Shown here: piece by piece, positions 9,932-19,900 of the stretch
Numbering within the stretch: the first letter of the stretch is position 1
Layout of the letters: the number at the start of each line of letters is the position of its first letter
NCBI GenBank assembly: GCA_949282305.1
Contig: CASDPB010000121.1
Location: 1-64,000, forward strand
Direction: 5' to 3'
DNA from: an uncultured Lentisphaeria bacterium
Lineage (GTDB): Bacteria > Verrucomicrobiota > Lentisphaeria > Victivallales > UBA1829
Length of the DNA stretch: 64,000 bases
Program-made: the position numbers and the translations under genes
The notes under the pieces: generated by a model
What the model was told of the DNA's origin: nothing
Database searches by the model: none
The model's input: only the letters and a program-made list of their open reading frames with translations

Positions 9932-9971
9932 GGGGAAGACCGGGGTTTTTTACCGGTTTTCCCCGTTTTTT
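9932..9971 (+). terminator. Strong intrinsic terminator
   Basis: GGGGAAGACCGG pairs with CCGGTTTTCCCC (12-base stem with one G-T pair) around a 9-base loop, and is followed by GTTTTTT. It lies 22 bases after the stop of the 1024-residue exported protein and closes module 1. Confidence 0.85.
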
Positions 9972-10027
9972 CTGCAGCCGGAGGATGCTTTTTCCGTGTC
10001 AGAAATAAATGGCTTTCTTTTCTGATT

Positions 10028-10059
10028 TTGCCGATGTTTTCTGAAAAACATGCTATATT
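10028..10059 (+). promoter_or_regulatory. xylB upstream region with inverted repeat
   Basis: An inverted repeat ATGTTTT-CTGA-AAAACAT (10034-10051) sits just before a TATATT box (10054-10059), with TTGCCG at 10028-10033. The spacing to TATATT is long (20 bases), so an activator or an alternative -10 is possible. The repeat is a plausible operator. Confidence 0.45.
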
Positions 10060-10111
10060 ATCTTTGACATGACATGAGAAGTGAAAACAATTTCGTTTAA
10101 AAGGAGCTGCC

Positions 10112-11641
10112 ATGGGACTTTACCTTGGAATTGATGCAAGCACGCAAAGTATGAAATGTATTGTCATTGATACTGTTTCCGGCCGGATCGCAGCGGAAAG
10201 CACTGTGAATTTCGGAAGGGATCTTCCGCACTACGCATCGCCGAACGGTTTTCTGCCGCATGAGAATCCGCTTGTGAAACATGCCGACCCGCTGATGTGG
10301 CTTGACGCGCTTGAACTGGTTTTCCGCCGTCTGGCGGATGCCGGAGTCCCTCTTTCGGAGATTCAGGGGATTTCCGGTTCGGGGCAGCAGCACGGCACGG
10401 TGTATCTTAAGGAAGAAATGAGCGCGCTTCATCCGAACCGGACTCTTGCGGAACAGATACGCCCGAAACTTGCCAGACGCAGTGCGCCGATCTGGATGGA
10501 CCGTTCTACCGCGGCGGAATGCCGGGAGCTTGACGCATATTTCGGGAAGAGAATTCAGCGTGATACCGGCAGTCCGGCGATTGAACGTTTTTCCGGTCCC
10601 CAGATTCGTAAATTCGCCAAAGAGTGTCCGAAGGAGTATGCGGAGACCACGCGGATTCATCTGGTCAGTTCGTTTCTCTGCTCCGTTCTTTGCGGGAAAG
10701 ATGCCCCGATTGATTTCGGAGACGGCGCGGGGATGAACCTTCTGAACTTGAAGACGCTCCAATGGGATCGGGAGATTGCGGAATTCACCGCGCCGGGACT
10801 TTTGGGGAAACTTCCGGAAGTTGTGCCGTCTTCCACGCTTGCCGGAACACTTGACGCATATTTTTCCAAGTTCGGTTTTACCCCCGGGATTCCGGTTGCC
10901 GCATGGTCGGGGGATAATCCGAACAGCCTGATCGGTGTCGGTGCGGGAGCGCCCGGAAACGCCGGAATCAGTCTCGGAACCAGCGATACGTTTTTTGCGC
11001 CGATGGCGGATTTTAAGACCGATCCTGCCGGTTACGGTCATGTTTTCGGCAATCCCGCCGGCGGGTTTATGAGTCTGATCTGTTTTACAAACGGTTCGCT
11101 GGCCCGGGAGGAGATCAGGAAAGAGCAGCAGGTTTCCTGGGAATTTTTCGACCGTGAAGCGTGCCGGAAAACTGTTCCCGGAAATGGCGGGCGGCTGATT
11201 TTGCCGTATTTTGAACCGGAAAGCACGCCGTTTCTGCTGGAACCCGGCGTTCGGCGGAATTATAAGACGGCAGATCCGGCGGAGGAAATCCGCGCCGTTC
11301 TGGAGTCGCAGGCATTGACATTGCGTCTGCATTCGGAATGGCTGGATGAGAAATTTCATCGAATCCGCGTAACCGGGGGCGGCTCGAAGTCGGAAGGGTT
11401 CCGGCAGATCCTTGCGGATGTGTTCCAGGCGGACATAGAGACGATTTCCGTCACAAATTCCGCCGGGCTCGGCGCCGCGATCCGTGTGGCTCACACCGTG
11501 GAGGGGATTCCCTTTGAACGTCTGTATGAGTGTTTCTGCCGTGCGGAGGAAATTGTGAAGCCGAACCGTGAAAATGAAAAATGCTATGACGACATGCGGG
11601 AAAGTCTCAGAGATTTCCTGAGGACGATCATCCAGAAGTGA
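10112..11641 (+). CDS. xylB: FGGY-family carbohydrate kinase, probable xylulokinase
   Basis: Phosphorylates D-xylulose (or a close ketose) with ATP in the cytoplasm. 509 residues, the family length. The N-terminal FGGY domain begins GLYLGIDASTQSMK, with D8 in the phosphate-1 motif, and holds GISGSGQQHGTVYL. DFGDGAGMNLLNL and WSGDNPNSLIG (catalytic-base candidate D268) match the eukaryote-like XYLB branch rather than the E. coli branch. The second domain has GISLGTSDTFFAP and VTGGGSKSEGFRQI. Start has AAAGGAG 6 bases upstream. Monocistronic, with its own promoter region and an inverted repeat that may bind a sugar-responsive regulator. Other FGGY substrates cannot be excluded. Confidence 0.8.
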   Translation: MGLYLGIDASTQSMKCIVIDTVSGRIAAESTVNFGRDLPHYASPNGFLPHENPLVKHADPLMWLDALELVFRRLADAGVPLSEIQGISGSGQQHGTVYLKEEMSALHPNRTLAEQIRPKLARRSAPIWMDRSTAAECRELDAYFGKRIQRDTGSPAIERFSGPQIRKFAKECPKEYAETTRIHLVSSFLCSVLCGKDAPIDFGDGAGMNLLNLKTLQWDREIAEFTAPGLLGKLPEVVPSSTLAGTLDAYFSKFGFTPGIPVAAWSGDNPNSLIGVGAGAPGNAGISLGTSDTFFAPMADFKTDPAGYGHVFGNPAGGFMSLICFTNGSLAREEIRKEQQVSWEFFDREACRKTVPGNGGRLILPYFEPESTPFLLEPGVRRNYKTADPAEEIRAVLESQALTLRLHSEWLDEKFHRIRVTGGGSKSEGFRQILADVFQADIETISVTNSAGLGAAIRVAHTVEGIPFERLYECFCRAEEIVKPNRENEKCYDDMRESLRDFLRTIIQK

Positions 11642-11722
11642 AGCTCCGGCGGCGATCCGGGCTCTGATGCTCCGGCAATGTCTTTTCCTTTGCTTATTTT
11701 CAGGAAAAAGATGTTTTCATCT

Positions 11723-11751
11723 TTGCCGTTTTGCCAAAGAAGTGCTATACT
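11723..11751 (+). promoter_or_regulatory. Probable glgB promoter
   Basis: TTGCCG (11723-11728) and TATACT (11746-11751) with a 17-base spacer, 21 bases before the glgB start. Confidence 0.6.
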
Positions 11752-11772
11752 TGAGGCATAAGGAGGATGATT

Positions 11773-14001
11773 ATGAAAAAAGCCGCTGCGAAACCAGATG
11801 CCGTTGATTCCGACGCCTGCCGGATGCTGCTTGACGGAAGGATCAAGGATCCGCATTCCATACTCGGAATGCATACCGTGGAAGACGGGATTGTTGTCAG
11901 AGTTTACGACCCCGCTGCAGAAAAAATCTTTATCCTTGCCGGTGGACGGAGGTTCCCGGCGGAAAAAATCGCGGGCGCAGGGCTTTTCTCCGTAACCTTT
12001 CCCGGGAAGAAGAAGCATTTCGATTATATCGTGGAGAAACATTTCGGGAACGGCGAGGTGTTCTCGTCCGAGGATCCCTACCATTTTCTGCCCGGCATCG
12101 GGGAGATGGACATGTATCTGTTCAATTCCGGCGAGCATCATAAGGTGTATGAGGTCATGGGGGCGCATCCCCGCAAAATGGGGACTGTGGACGGCGTTCT
12201 TTTCGCCGTCTGGGCGCCGAATGCGGAACGGGTCTCCGTGATCGGCGATTTCAACTGCTGGGACGGACGGCGCAATATGATGCGTCTCATGGGGTCTTCA
12301 GGTATCTGGGAACTCTTCATCCCGGCGCTTCAGCCGGGCGACATTTACAAGTATGAGATACGCACACGGAACGGTGACATCCTGACGAAACTTGACCCCT
12401 GTGCGCAGCGCACCGAACTGCGCCCGCACAACGCAGGACGCATCCCATCCGCGGAACCGTATCCGTGGACGGATGCGGAATGGCTGGAAAGGCGCGGGAA
12501 GACCAATATTCTGGAATCGCCGGTCAACATTTACGAGGTGCATCTCGCCTCGTGGCGCGGACCGGGACTCCGGAAACTTGATCCGGAAAACAAGGATGAT
12601 TTCCATAATTACCGCGAACTGGCACATGCGCTTGCCGACTATATCCGGGAGATGGGATACACCCATATCGAGCTCCTGCCGGTCTGTGAACATCCGCTCG
12701 ATCAGTCGTGGGGATACCAGGTCACGGGCTTCTATGCGCCGACTGCGCGCTACGGCACGCCGGAGGATTTTGCCTATTTCATAGATTATATGCACCAAAA
12801 GGGAATCGGCGTGATTCTCGACTGGGTGCCGGCGCATTTCCCGAAGGACTCCTTTTCCCTCGGGCGTTTTGACGGCACGGCGCTGTATGAGCACGCCGAT
12901 CCGCGCCAGGGGGAACACCGCGACTGGGGAACCTATATTTTCAACTACGGACGCAACGAGGTCAGGAATTTTCTGATCGGAAGCGCTCTCTACTGGTTTG
13001 ACAAGTTTCATGTGGACGGTCTGCGCGTGGATGCCGTGGCATCCATGCTTTACCTGAATTATTCCCGCAATGACGGAGACTGGATTCCGAACAAATACGG
13101 CGGCAATGAAAATCTGGAGGCAATCGCGTTCCTGCGCCGCCTGAACGAGCTTGCGCATGAACAGTTCCCCGGCATTATGATGATTGCCGAGGAATCGACC
13201 TCATGGCCCGGCGTATCGCGTCCCGCATATCTCGGGGGGCTGGGCTTTACGTTCAAATGGAACATGGGCTGGATGCACGACACGCTGGAATACTTCGCCC
13301 TGGATCCTATCTACCGCAGTTTCAGCCACGGCAAGATCACGTTCTCGCTTTTCTATGCCTTTACGGAGAATTTCGTTCTGCCTCTGAGCCACGACGAGGT
13401 GGTTCACGGGAAGAAATCCCTGCTTGACAAAATGCCGGGCGACTATCAGCAGAAATTCGCAAACCTGCGCGCGCTTTTCTCTTACATGACGACTCATCCC
13501 GGAAAGAAACTCCTGTTCATGGGCGGTGAGTTCGGACAGTGGATCGAGTGGAACTGCAATGCCGGGCTTGACTGGATGCTTCTGGATTATCCGCAGCACG
13601 CCGCGATGAAGCGGCTGTCCGCTGATCTGAATCATTTCTACCGCGAGAATCCGTCCTTGTGGGAGGTTGATTTCACCGCATCCGGTTTCCAGTGGCTCGA
13701 CGGAGGCGATTTCCGGCAGTCGATTCTTTCCTATATCCGCTGGAACCGGGATCATACCGATGCCGTAGTCGTGATCCTGAATCTGACTCCGGTGGTGCGC
13801 AATGACTATATCACCGGCGTGCCGTTCCCCGGCGAATGGGTCGAGGTTTTCAACTCCGACGCTTCGGAATACGGCGGCACCGGTCTGCTCAATCCCGGCG
13901 TCATGAAGACGGAGGAGGGTATTTACCACGGACAGGCACAGCATATCAGGCTGCGTCTTCCCTGGCTCGGCGCGGTGTTTCTCAAGCAAAAGAAAAAGTG
14001 A
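11773..14001 (+). CDS. glgB: 1,4-alpha-glucan branching enzyme
   Basis: Cuts an alpha-1,4 glucan chain and re-attaches it by an alpha-1,6 bond, making glycogen branches in the cytoplasm. 742 residues from the ATG at 11773: AAGGAGG lies 7 bases before it but only 1 base before the in-frame ATG at 11767. Order: N1 domain, CBM48 ([20 protein letters not shown]), GH13 barrel, C-terminal domain. GH13_9 residues are visible: nucleophile D420 in [12 protein letters not shown], acid/base E473 in [15 protein letters not shown], and the stabilising Asp in [10 protein letters not shown]. larC follows after 3 bases. No glgA or glgC lies in this window. Confidence 0.96.
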   Translation: MKKAAAKPDAVDSDACRMLLDGRIKDPHSILGMHTVEDGIVVRVYDPAAEKIFILAGGRRFPAEKIAGAGLFSVTFPGKKKHFDYIVEKHFGNGEVFSSEDPYHFLPGIGEMDMYLFNSGEHHKVYEVMGAHPRKMGTVDGVLFAVWAPNAERVSVIGDFNCWDGRRNMMRLMGSSGIWELFIPALQPGDIYKYEIRTRNGDILTKLDPCAQRTELRPHNAGRIPSAEPYPWTDAEWLERRGKTNILESPVNIYEVHLASWRGPGLRKLDPENKDDFHNYRELAHALADYIREMGYTHIELLPVCEHPLDQSWGYQVTGFYAPTARYGTPEDFAYFIDYMHQKGIGVILDWVPAHFPKDSFSLGRFDGTALYEHADPRQGEHRDWGTYIFNYGRNEVRNFLIGSALYWFDKFHVDGLRVDAVASMLYLNYSRNDGDWIPNKYGGNENLEAIAFLRRLNELAHEQFPGIMMIAEESTSWPGVSRPAYLGGLGFTFKWNMGWMHDTLEYFALDPIYRSFSHGKITFSLFYAFTENFVLPLSHDEVVHGKKSLLDKMPGDYQQKFANLRALFSYMTTHPGKKLLFMGGEFGQWIEWNCNAGLDWMLLDYPQHAAMKRLSADLNHFYRENPSLWEVDFTASGFQWLDGGDFRQSILSYIRWNRDHTDAVVVILNLTPVVRNDYITGVPFPGEWVEVFNSDASEYGGTGLLNPGVMKTEEGIYHGQAQHIRLRLPWLGAVFLKQKKK

Positions 14002-14004
14002 GCG

Positions 14005-15192
14005 GTGATTTCAGTGAAACAGATTCGTTTTGACAGTGTCGGCGGCGTTTCCGGCGATATGGTTCTTGCCGCGATGGCGGGGCTCGGCGCCGATTTGAAG
14101 GTGATGGAACGGGGACTGAACGATGCCATTCCGGAAGATGAGTTCGTACTGGAAACCATGCCGTTTTCCGATTACGGGATGAACGGAGTGAAACTCGACG
14201 TGAAGATCACGAAAAGTTCCGGGATTGAGCGGGGGCTTGAGGAAATCGGGAGAATCATCGACCGCACTTCCATGCCGGAGACGGCAAAGAAACGTGCGCA
14301 TGACGTATTTCAGCGTCTGGCACATGCCGAGGCGGAAGTTCACGGATGCCGTGCGGATCATGTGCACTTCCATGAGGTCGGCGCAGTCGATTCGATTGTC
14401 GATATTCTCGGCTCCTGCTGGGCGTTTGAGATGCTCGGGGCGGACTCCATTTCCTTCGGCGTTCTGCCGGAGGGGACGGGAACCTTCCGGTGCAGGCACG
14501 GGATTTATCCGATACCGGCTCCCGCCACGCTCCGGCTGTTGAAGGACATTGATATGGAACAGACCGACGAGCCGTTCGAGATGATTACGCCGACGGGCGC
14601 CGCGCTCCTGACGACGCTTCCGGGCGGACAGAACAAAGGTGTTTCCGGCAAAGTCGTTTCAAGCGCCCTGTCTTTTGGCAGCCGCAAACTCAACGGGCGT
14701 CCGAATGCGTTGCGTGCGACTCTGATTGCATCGGGGAAAAATGCGGCATGGACTGCGGAATCCTGCATTGAACTGGAAACGAACCTGGATGATGTGACGC
14801 CGGAGGCGGCGGGCGCCCTGTCCGCGAAACTTTTTGAAAACGGTGCGCGTGATGTGTGGATGATTCCCGCCGTCATGAAAAAACAGCGTCCGGGGTATGT
14901 CCTTCATGTGCTCTGCTTCGAGTCTGATCTGGACCGTTTTTCCGAACTTGTGTTCCGCGAATCCGGGACGCTCGGAATTCGCGTGAACCGTACGGAACGC
15001 CGGATTCTTGAACGCGACATGGTTGCGGTGAATCTTTCCTGCGGTGCGGAAGTCCATGTCAAGCGCGCATTTCTGGACGGCATGGTCATTTCCGCAAAAC
15101 CGGAATATGAGGACTGCCGGAAAGTCTCGGCTGAATACGGCATCCCCTATCGCGAGGTCTTCTCCGAGGCTCTGAACGCATTGAAAAAATGA
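14005..15192 (+). CDS. larC: Nickel-pincer cofactor biosynthesis protein LarC
   Basis: LarC inserts nickel into the pyridinium bis-thiocarboxylate mononucleotide precursor, using CTP, to finish the nickel-pincer cofactor of lactate racemase and related enzymes. 395 residues from a GTG start. Visible family stretches are FDSVGGVSGDMVLAAMAGLG, HFHEVGAVDSIVDILG, the His-rich GTFRCRHGIYPIPAPATLRLL, ETNLDDVTPEAAGAL and KKQRPGYVLHVL. In Lactobacillus plantarum LarC is made through a programmed frameshift; here the two halves form one uninterrupted frame. LarB, LarE and LarA are not in the window. It sits 3 bases after glgB and overlaps hemW by 4 bases, so it is part of this operon. Confidence 0.88.
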   Translation: MISVKQIRFDSVGGVSGDMVLAAMAGLGADLKVMERGLNDAIPEDEFVLETMPFSDYGMNGVKLDVKITKSSGIERGLEEIGRIIDRTSMPETAKKRAHDVFQRLAHAEAEVHGCRADHVHFHEVGAVDSIVDILGSCWAFEMLGADSISFGVLPEGTGTFRCRHGIYPIPAPATLRLLKDIDMEQTDEPFEMITPTGAALLTTLPGGQNKGVSGKVVSSALSFGSRKLNGRPNALRATLIASGKNAAWTAESCIELETNLDDVTPEAAGALSAKLFENGARDVWMIPAVMKKQRPGYVLHVLCFESDLDRFSELVFRESGTLGIRVNRTERRILERDMVAVNLSCGAEVHVKRAFLDGMVISAKPEYEDCRKVSAEYGIPYREVFSEALNALKK

Positions 15193-16298
15193 AAGTCCAC
15201 CCGTATCAGAATCTCTATATCCATGTGCCGTTCTGCAACGGCAAGTGCGCCTATTGCGCTTTCTACTCCGAACCGGAGGTGAAACAGGAGGTTGTCGATG
15301 CGTGGCTGTGCCGTCTGGAACTTGACGCAAAACAGTATGCCCCGCAGAGTGTTCCGCTGAATACGGTCTATCTGGGCGGCGGAACTCCGACCGCCATTCC
15401 CCCGGAATCGCTGGAGCGTCTTTTCAAAATGATCGGAACGTATTTTGTTCTTGCGGAAGACGCGGAGATTTCCACGGAATGCAATCCGGAGAGCCTGACG
15501 GAGAAGAAAGCCGCTGTCCTCGGACGCTACGTGAACCGGGTCAGCATGGGAGTGCAGTCGTTCGATCCGAAGTTCCGCAGTCTGATCGGGCGGCGAGGAG
15601 GCGGCGCGGAAACCGTGGAACGGGCGTTGAACCTGCTGCACTCCAGCGGAATTGCGAATATCGGTTTCGACCTGATCTATGCTTTGCCGGAACAGACTCT
15701 CGACGACTGGAGCCGGGAACTGGAAACCGCGCTCGGGTATGCGCCGCGTCATGTTTCCGCCTATTCTCTCATCATTGAGGACGGAACGGAGCTTGCCGCC
15801 CGTGATTTTCCGCCGGAGGACAACGAACTTTCCTTCCGAATGTGGCAGACGGCACAGGAATTCCTGGGCGCACATGGTATGCCGCGCTATGAAATCTCGA
15901 ATTATGCGGCGGAAAAATATGAATGCCGGCACAATCAGAATGTTTGGCACGGGGAGACCTATCTGGGGCTCGGCCCCGGCGCCTGCTCCTTTGACGGGGC
16001 GGTGCGAAGAACGGAGATTCCTTCCCTGGTCCGGTGGCTGAAAGGAGATCCCGCCGAACCGGACGTCATCGAAGACCGGAAACGGCTGAGTGAAATATTC
16101 GTGATGGGGCTGCGGACGGTGCGCGGCTGGAAAAAAAGTGAATTTTCACAGTTTTCCGTGTTGTCCTGGCGGGAAATGTGGGGTAAAATAATAGAAAAAC
16201 AAATTTCAGACGGTATGTTGAAGGAGAGTCCGGGCTGTATTCGCCCGACGGAGAAGGGGCTGGCTTTCTGGAACGATCTTGCCGAAGCGTATTTTTAA
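15189..16298 (+). CDS. hemW: Radical SAM heme chaperone HemW-like protein
   Basis: 369 residues, the length of HemW. The radical SAM cluster motif is CX3CX2C (C16, C20, C23 in HVPFCNGKCAYCAFYSE), followed by LGGGTPTAIP, STECNPESL, RVSMGVQSFD and IGFDLIYALPEQT, all typical of the HemN/HemW group. HemW binds heme and delivers it to target proteins; it lacks the extra N-terminal residues that true coproporphyrinogen dehydrogenases need, and older annotations call it an oxygen-independent coproporphyrinogen III oxidase. Its ATG overlaps the larC stop (ATGA), so translation is probably coupled. No other heme synthesis gene is nearby. Confidence 0.88.
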   Translation: MKVHPYQNLYIHVPFCNGKCAYCAFYSEPEVKQEVVDAWLCRLELDAKQYAPQSVPLNTVYLGGGTPTAIPPESLERLFKMIGTYFVLAEDAEISTECNPESLTEKKAAVLGRYVNRVSMGVQSFDPKFRSLIGRRGGGAETVERALNLLHSSGIANIGFDLIYALPEQTLDDWSRELETALGYAPRHVSAYSLIIEDGTELAARDFPPEDNELSFRMWQTAQEFLGAHGMPRYEISNYAAEKYECRHNQNVWHGETYLGLGPGACSFDGAVRRTEIPSLVRWLKGDPAEPDVIEDRKRLSEIFVMGLRTVRGWKKSEFSQFSVLSWREMWGKIIEKQISDGMLKESPGCIRPTEKGLAFWNDLAEAYF

Positions 16299-16313
16299 AG
16301 GAGACTTGTGGGT

Positions 16314-16811
16314 ATGAGCATTACAATCCGTTTGATTCAGGCGGAAAAGGAGCTTGAGACTGTGGCAGTGCTGGCGGAGGAGATCTGGTCGCGCACTTAT
16401 AAGGACATTCTTTCGCAGGAGCAGATGGCATACATGCTGGAAATGATGTATGACCTGTCCGTGACAACGCGCGAAGTCAAGGACGGTGTCAAGTTTGAAT
16501 TGATCTGCGATGGAGAAAAACCGATTGGATTTATTTCCTACGGACCTTATGCGGACGGGGAGGCGAAGCTGCATAAACTTTATCTGGATTATAATTACCA
16601 TGGAAAGGGCATCGGTTCCATGGCGCTCCGGCATGTCATCGGGGAAACACGTGCCGCCGGATACAAGTTCCTGCGCCTGAACGTCAACAAACAGAACAGG
16701 GACGCAATCCGCGCCTATGAAAGAAACGGATTTAAGCTGCATGAGAAAGTCAAAGTGGATATTGGCGGCGGCTTTTACATGGATGACTACATTTACCGGC
16801 ATGCGCTGTGA
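16314..16811 (+). CDS. GNAT family N-acetyltransferase
   Basis: About 165 residues in one GNAT domain. The acetyl-CoA pyrophosphate loop lies in LYLDYNYHGKGIGSMALRHV (Q/RxxGxG-like HGKGIG), followed by FLRLNVNKQNRDAIRAYERN and GFKLHEKV, the usual beta-5/alpha-4 end of the family. It transfers an acetyl group to an unidentified amine. AAAGGAG (16297-16303) serves either the GTG at 16308 or this ATG at 16314. It follows hemW by 15 bases and ends the rightward operon facing hrpA. Confidence 0.82.
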   Translation: MSITIRLIQAEKELETVAVLAEEIWSRTYKDILSQEQMAYMLEMMYDLSVTTREVKDGVKFELICDGEKPIGFISYGPYADGEAKLHKLYLDYNYHGKGIGSMALRHVIGETRAAGYKFLRLNVNKQNRDAIRAYERNGFKLHEKVKVDIGGGFYMDDYIYRHAL

Positions 16812-16842
16812 TACTGATCCGCCGTTGCGGCATTTCAGGCGG

Positions 16843-16876
16843 AGCCGGCGGTTTTGAGCGGGAGAGACCGCCGGTT
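16843..16876. terminator. Hairpin between convergent genes
   Basis: AGCCGGCGGT pairs with ACCGCCGGTT around a 14-base loop. It lies between the GNAT gene and the end of hrpA. There is no long T tract on either side, so termination is likely but not certain. Confidence 0.45.
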
Positions 16877-16900
16877 GAGGCAGGTTCATATTTCATGAAT

Positions 16901-19900
16901 TTAATCCCGGGTGAAACGCAGGGAGTCCCAGCGGTCTTTCAGAACCGTTTCACCGCACTTGACCAGCGGACGCATTTCCGGCGCGTAGGCCGCGATCCGC
17001 GCCTCTTCCAGCAGCAGACAATAAGCGCGCAGATCATCGGAATTTTCAAATGACTCCACCATTTCAAGCGCCATGCGGAATTTCCTGATGTAAGGGGCGA
17101 TGATTTCGCCTTTCGTCAAATCTTTCTGCGGAGAGGCTATTGCGCGCTGAATGCGAATATTCAAGGCTTTCAGATAACGCGCGCAGCGTTCAAATATCTC
17201 CTGTGTCTTCAGGAAACCGGGGCGGAAGAAAAAGCGGAGTTCCTCCTCAATGTCCTCATAAGTTTCCGACTCCTCATCAAGTTTGCGCAGGAGCGGCGCA
17301 AGTTCGCCGTATGCCCGGAACACACGTTCGAGCTCATCCATCAGGTCCGTTATGATGGCGGCGGCATGGTCGCGCGACTGTTCCAGACGGAGATTGAACT
17401 CCTCCTCCGAACGGATTTCCCACAGGTCTGCGCCGAGCGCTTTTTCCGCGGCGTTGTCGATGGCGTCTTCTTTCCAATCACGGTATTTCAGGAAGAAACT
17501 GAGCTCCATCTGATGCGATGCGTTCATCATGTTCCGCAACGGTTTCAGAATCTGCGGCAGACGCATCCTCCAGAGTTTCAGAAGCGCACGGCGATGATGT
17601 TCTTTCGCCTCGCTTTCTTTCAGGAACAGGGCACGTCCCAGCGTTTCCCCTTCATCGACCAGCGCCGGACAGGCGGAAACCCCGGTCTCTTCCGAGAGCC
17701 TGACTTCGAGCGGCATTGTCTCCGTTCCCGGCCAGTCGTGGAATCCCGTCAGGAACCACCGCTTTGCGGCGGGAACGGCATGGCTGACTTTGGAGTCCTT
17801 CACAAAGCCATCCGGCATACCGCGATGAACTTTGACGACTCTGCCTCCGGAGTCCAGAATCACCAGTTTCATCTGCAGATATTCCGGCAGTTCAATGGAT
17901 TCGAGACTTTCAACGCCGATCTGCTCTTCGTAATTCCCGTTGAGGTAATCCGCGAACGCCTCCGGGAAACTCTGCCCGGTGAAGATTTTCCCCGCACGGT
18001 AGTCATCCATGAATCCTTCGACGGCGGCATCCAGCGGCAGGTAATTCCTGCGCAGACTCTTCGGCAGGGACCGCAGCAGAAAACCGGCTTTCTGGGCGAG
18101 ATAGCCCGGCACCAGATAATCCGTCAGATACGGATCCAGCAGATTGAGGTTGTCCTCCCGGACTTCCAGGAAAATGCCGTCTTCCTCCTCTCCGGGATCG
18201 AACTGATACCGCAGTTTGAAACGTTGCCCGGCGCTTGTGATGAAGTCCGGGTAATCCTCCTCATGCAGTTCTTCATACGGGATCAGCATGATCTCTTCGG
18301 CTTTCGGCGCGTAGTCTCTGTGATTCTTCTGCCAGTCCAGCTTGACCGCATTGACGGAATGCAGACCGGGAGGCAGAACCTCGTCGAAATGGCGGTAAAT
18401 GGCTTCCGAGTCGACAATGGAGTCCGGACGGCGCATCTTGATTTCCAGGGACTTGAGTTCATTCAGCAGATAGTTGTATTCTTCCAGCCATGTCCCGCGC
18501 AGATTCGCGAGACCGGAAACCAGGCCTTCGCGTATGAATACCGCCCGGGCTTCCGCGGGACGTACCTTTGCGTAATGGCAGCGGCGGCCGGGGTGGATCA
18601 GAAGCTGTCCGGCGGTGATCCGCTCCCGCGCATAAACGAATCCGCTGGACTCATCCCAGTGAATATGGTCATAGCTTACCGAACAGATATGCGGCGCAAC
18701 CTGTTCCAGCCATTCGGGACGGATCACGGCATTCCCGCGCGCAAACACGCGGCTCGTTTCCACCAGCGCGAAAAAGAGAACCCATTGCGACGGATTTTTC
18801 CGTTTCGCCAGCGCGGAACCGGGAAACAGAGTGAACTTTTTCCCCTTCATATCCGAAAACAGCTTTGACTCCTTGTCGAACATTCCGAGCTGGCGCGGCA
18901 GGGCGCTCATCAGCGCCTTGTGGACTGCATCCGGGGAGAGCCGCTCCAGATCAATTCTGCGCTCGAAGTTCCATCTGCTTTCGCGGCAGATGTCTTTCAG
19001 GTCTTCAACCAGGTTTCTCCATTCGCGCAGACGGCGGTAATTGATATAGTTTTTCTGTGCAAAGCGTTTGAGCGCCTGATTGGAACCACGTTCTGCAAGC
19101 GTTTTCTCCACGGCATCATACAACTTCAATATCCCGATGAAATCCGAATCGTCGCAGTCGAACTTTCTGTGCGCGTCATCGGCGGCTTTTGCGTGTTCAA
19201 AAGGACGCTCCCGCGGGTCGGCGATGCTCAGAAACGCGGCGATCACCAGCATTTCCGGCAGAACCTTGTGGCGGTTTGCGCTCATGAGCATTTTTGCGAG
19301 ATGCGGATCCAGCGGAATTTCCGCCAGTTTCCAGCCGCATTCGGTGAGGCGTCCGCGTTCGTCGATTGCCAGAAGGTCGTTCAGCATCTGCATTCCTTCA
19401 CGGATCTGGATCGGCGCGGGCGGGTCCACCAGCGGAAAACGGTCCAGCGGAGGCAGGCGCAATGCCGCCATCTGGAGAATGACGCCGGCAAGGGAAGAGC
19501 GCTGGATTTCCGGCGGTGTGAATTCGGAATATCCGCTCAGCGCCTCCTCGCTGTAAAGATGCACGCAGACGCCGTCGCGGAGCCGTCCGCAGCGTCCGCG
19601 GCGTTGTCTTGCGCTTGCCTGCGACACGGGTTCCACACGAAGTTCCTGAATCCGTGTGCGCGGATTGTAGCGGCTCAGACGGACGAGTCCGGAGTCCACA
19701 ACGAAACGGATGCCGGGGATTGTCAGCGAGGTTTCCGCAACGTTGGTTGCAAGGATGATTCTCCGCATGGAGCCGGGCGAGAACACTTTCTGCTGTTCCC
19801 CGCTGCTGAGACGCCCGAAAAGCGGCAGGATTTCCGTATGTTTGAAAGAACGTCCCGACAGCACTTCCGCACAGTCGCGGATTTCCCGTTCGCCGGGAAG

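Noticed and set aside
6883-10113. 1076-codon minus-strand frame opposite the exported LamG protein
   Set aside because: Antisense shadow; runs across the terminator and intergenic region and has no recognisable domain.
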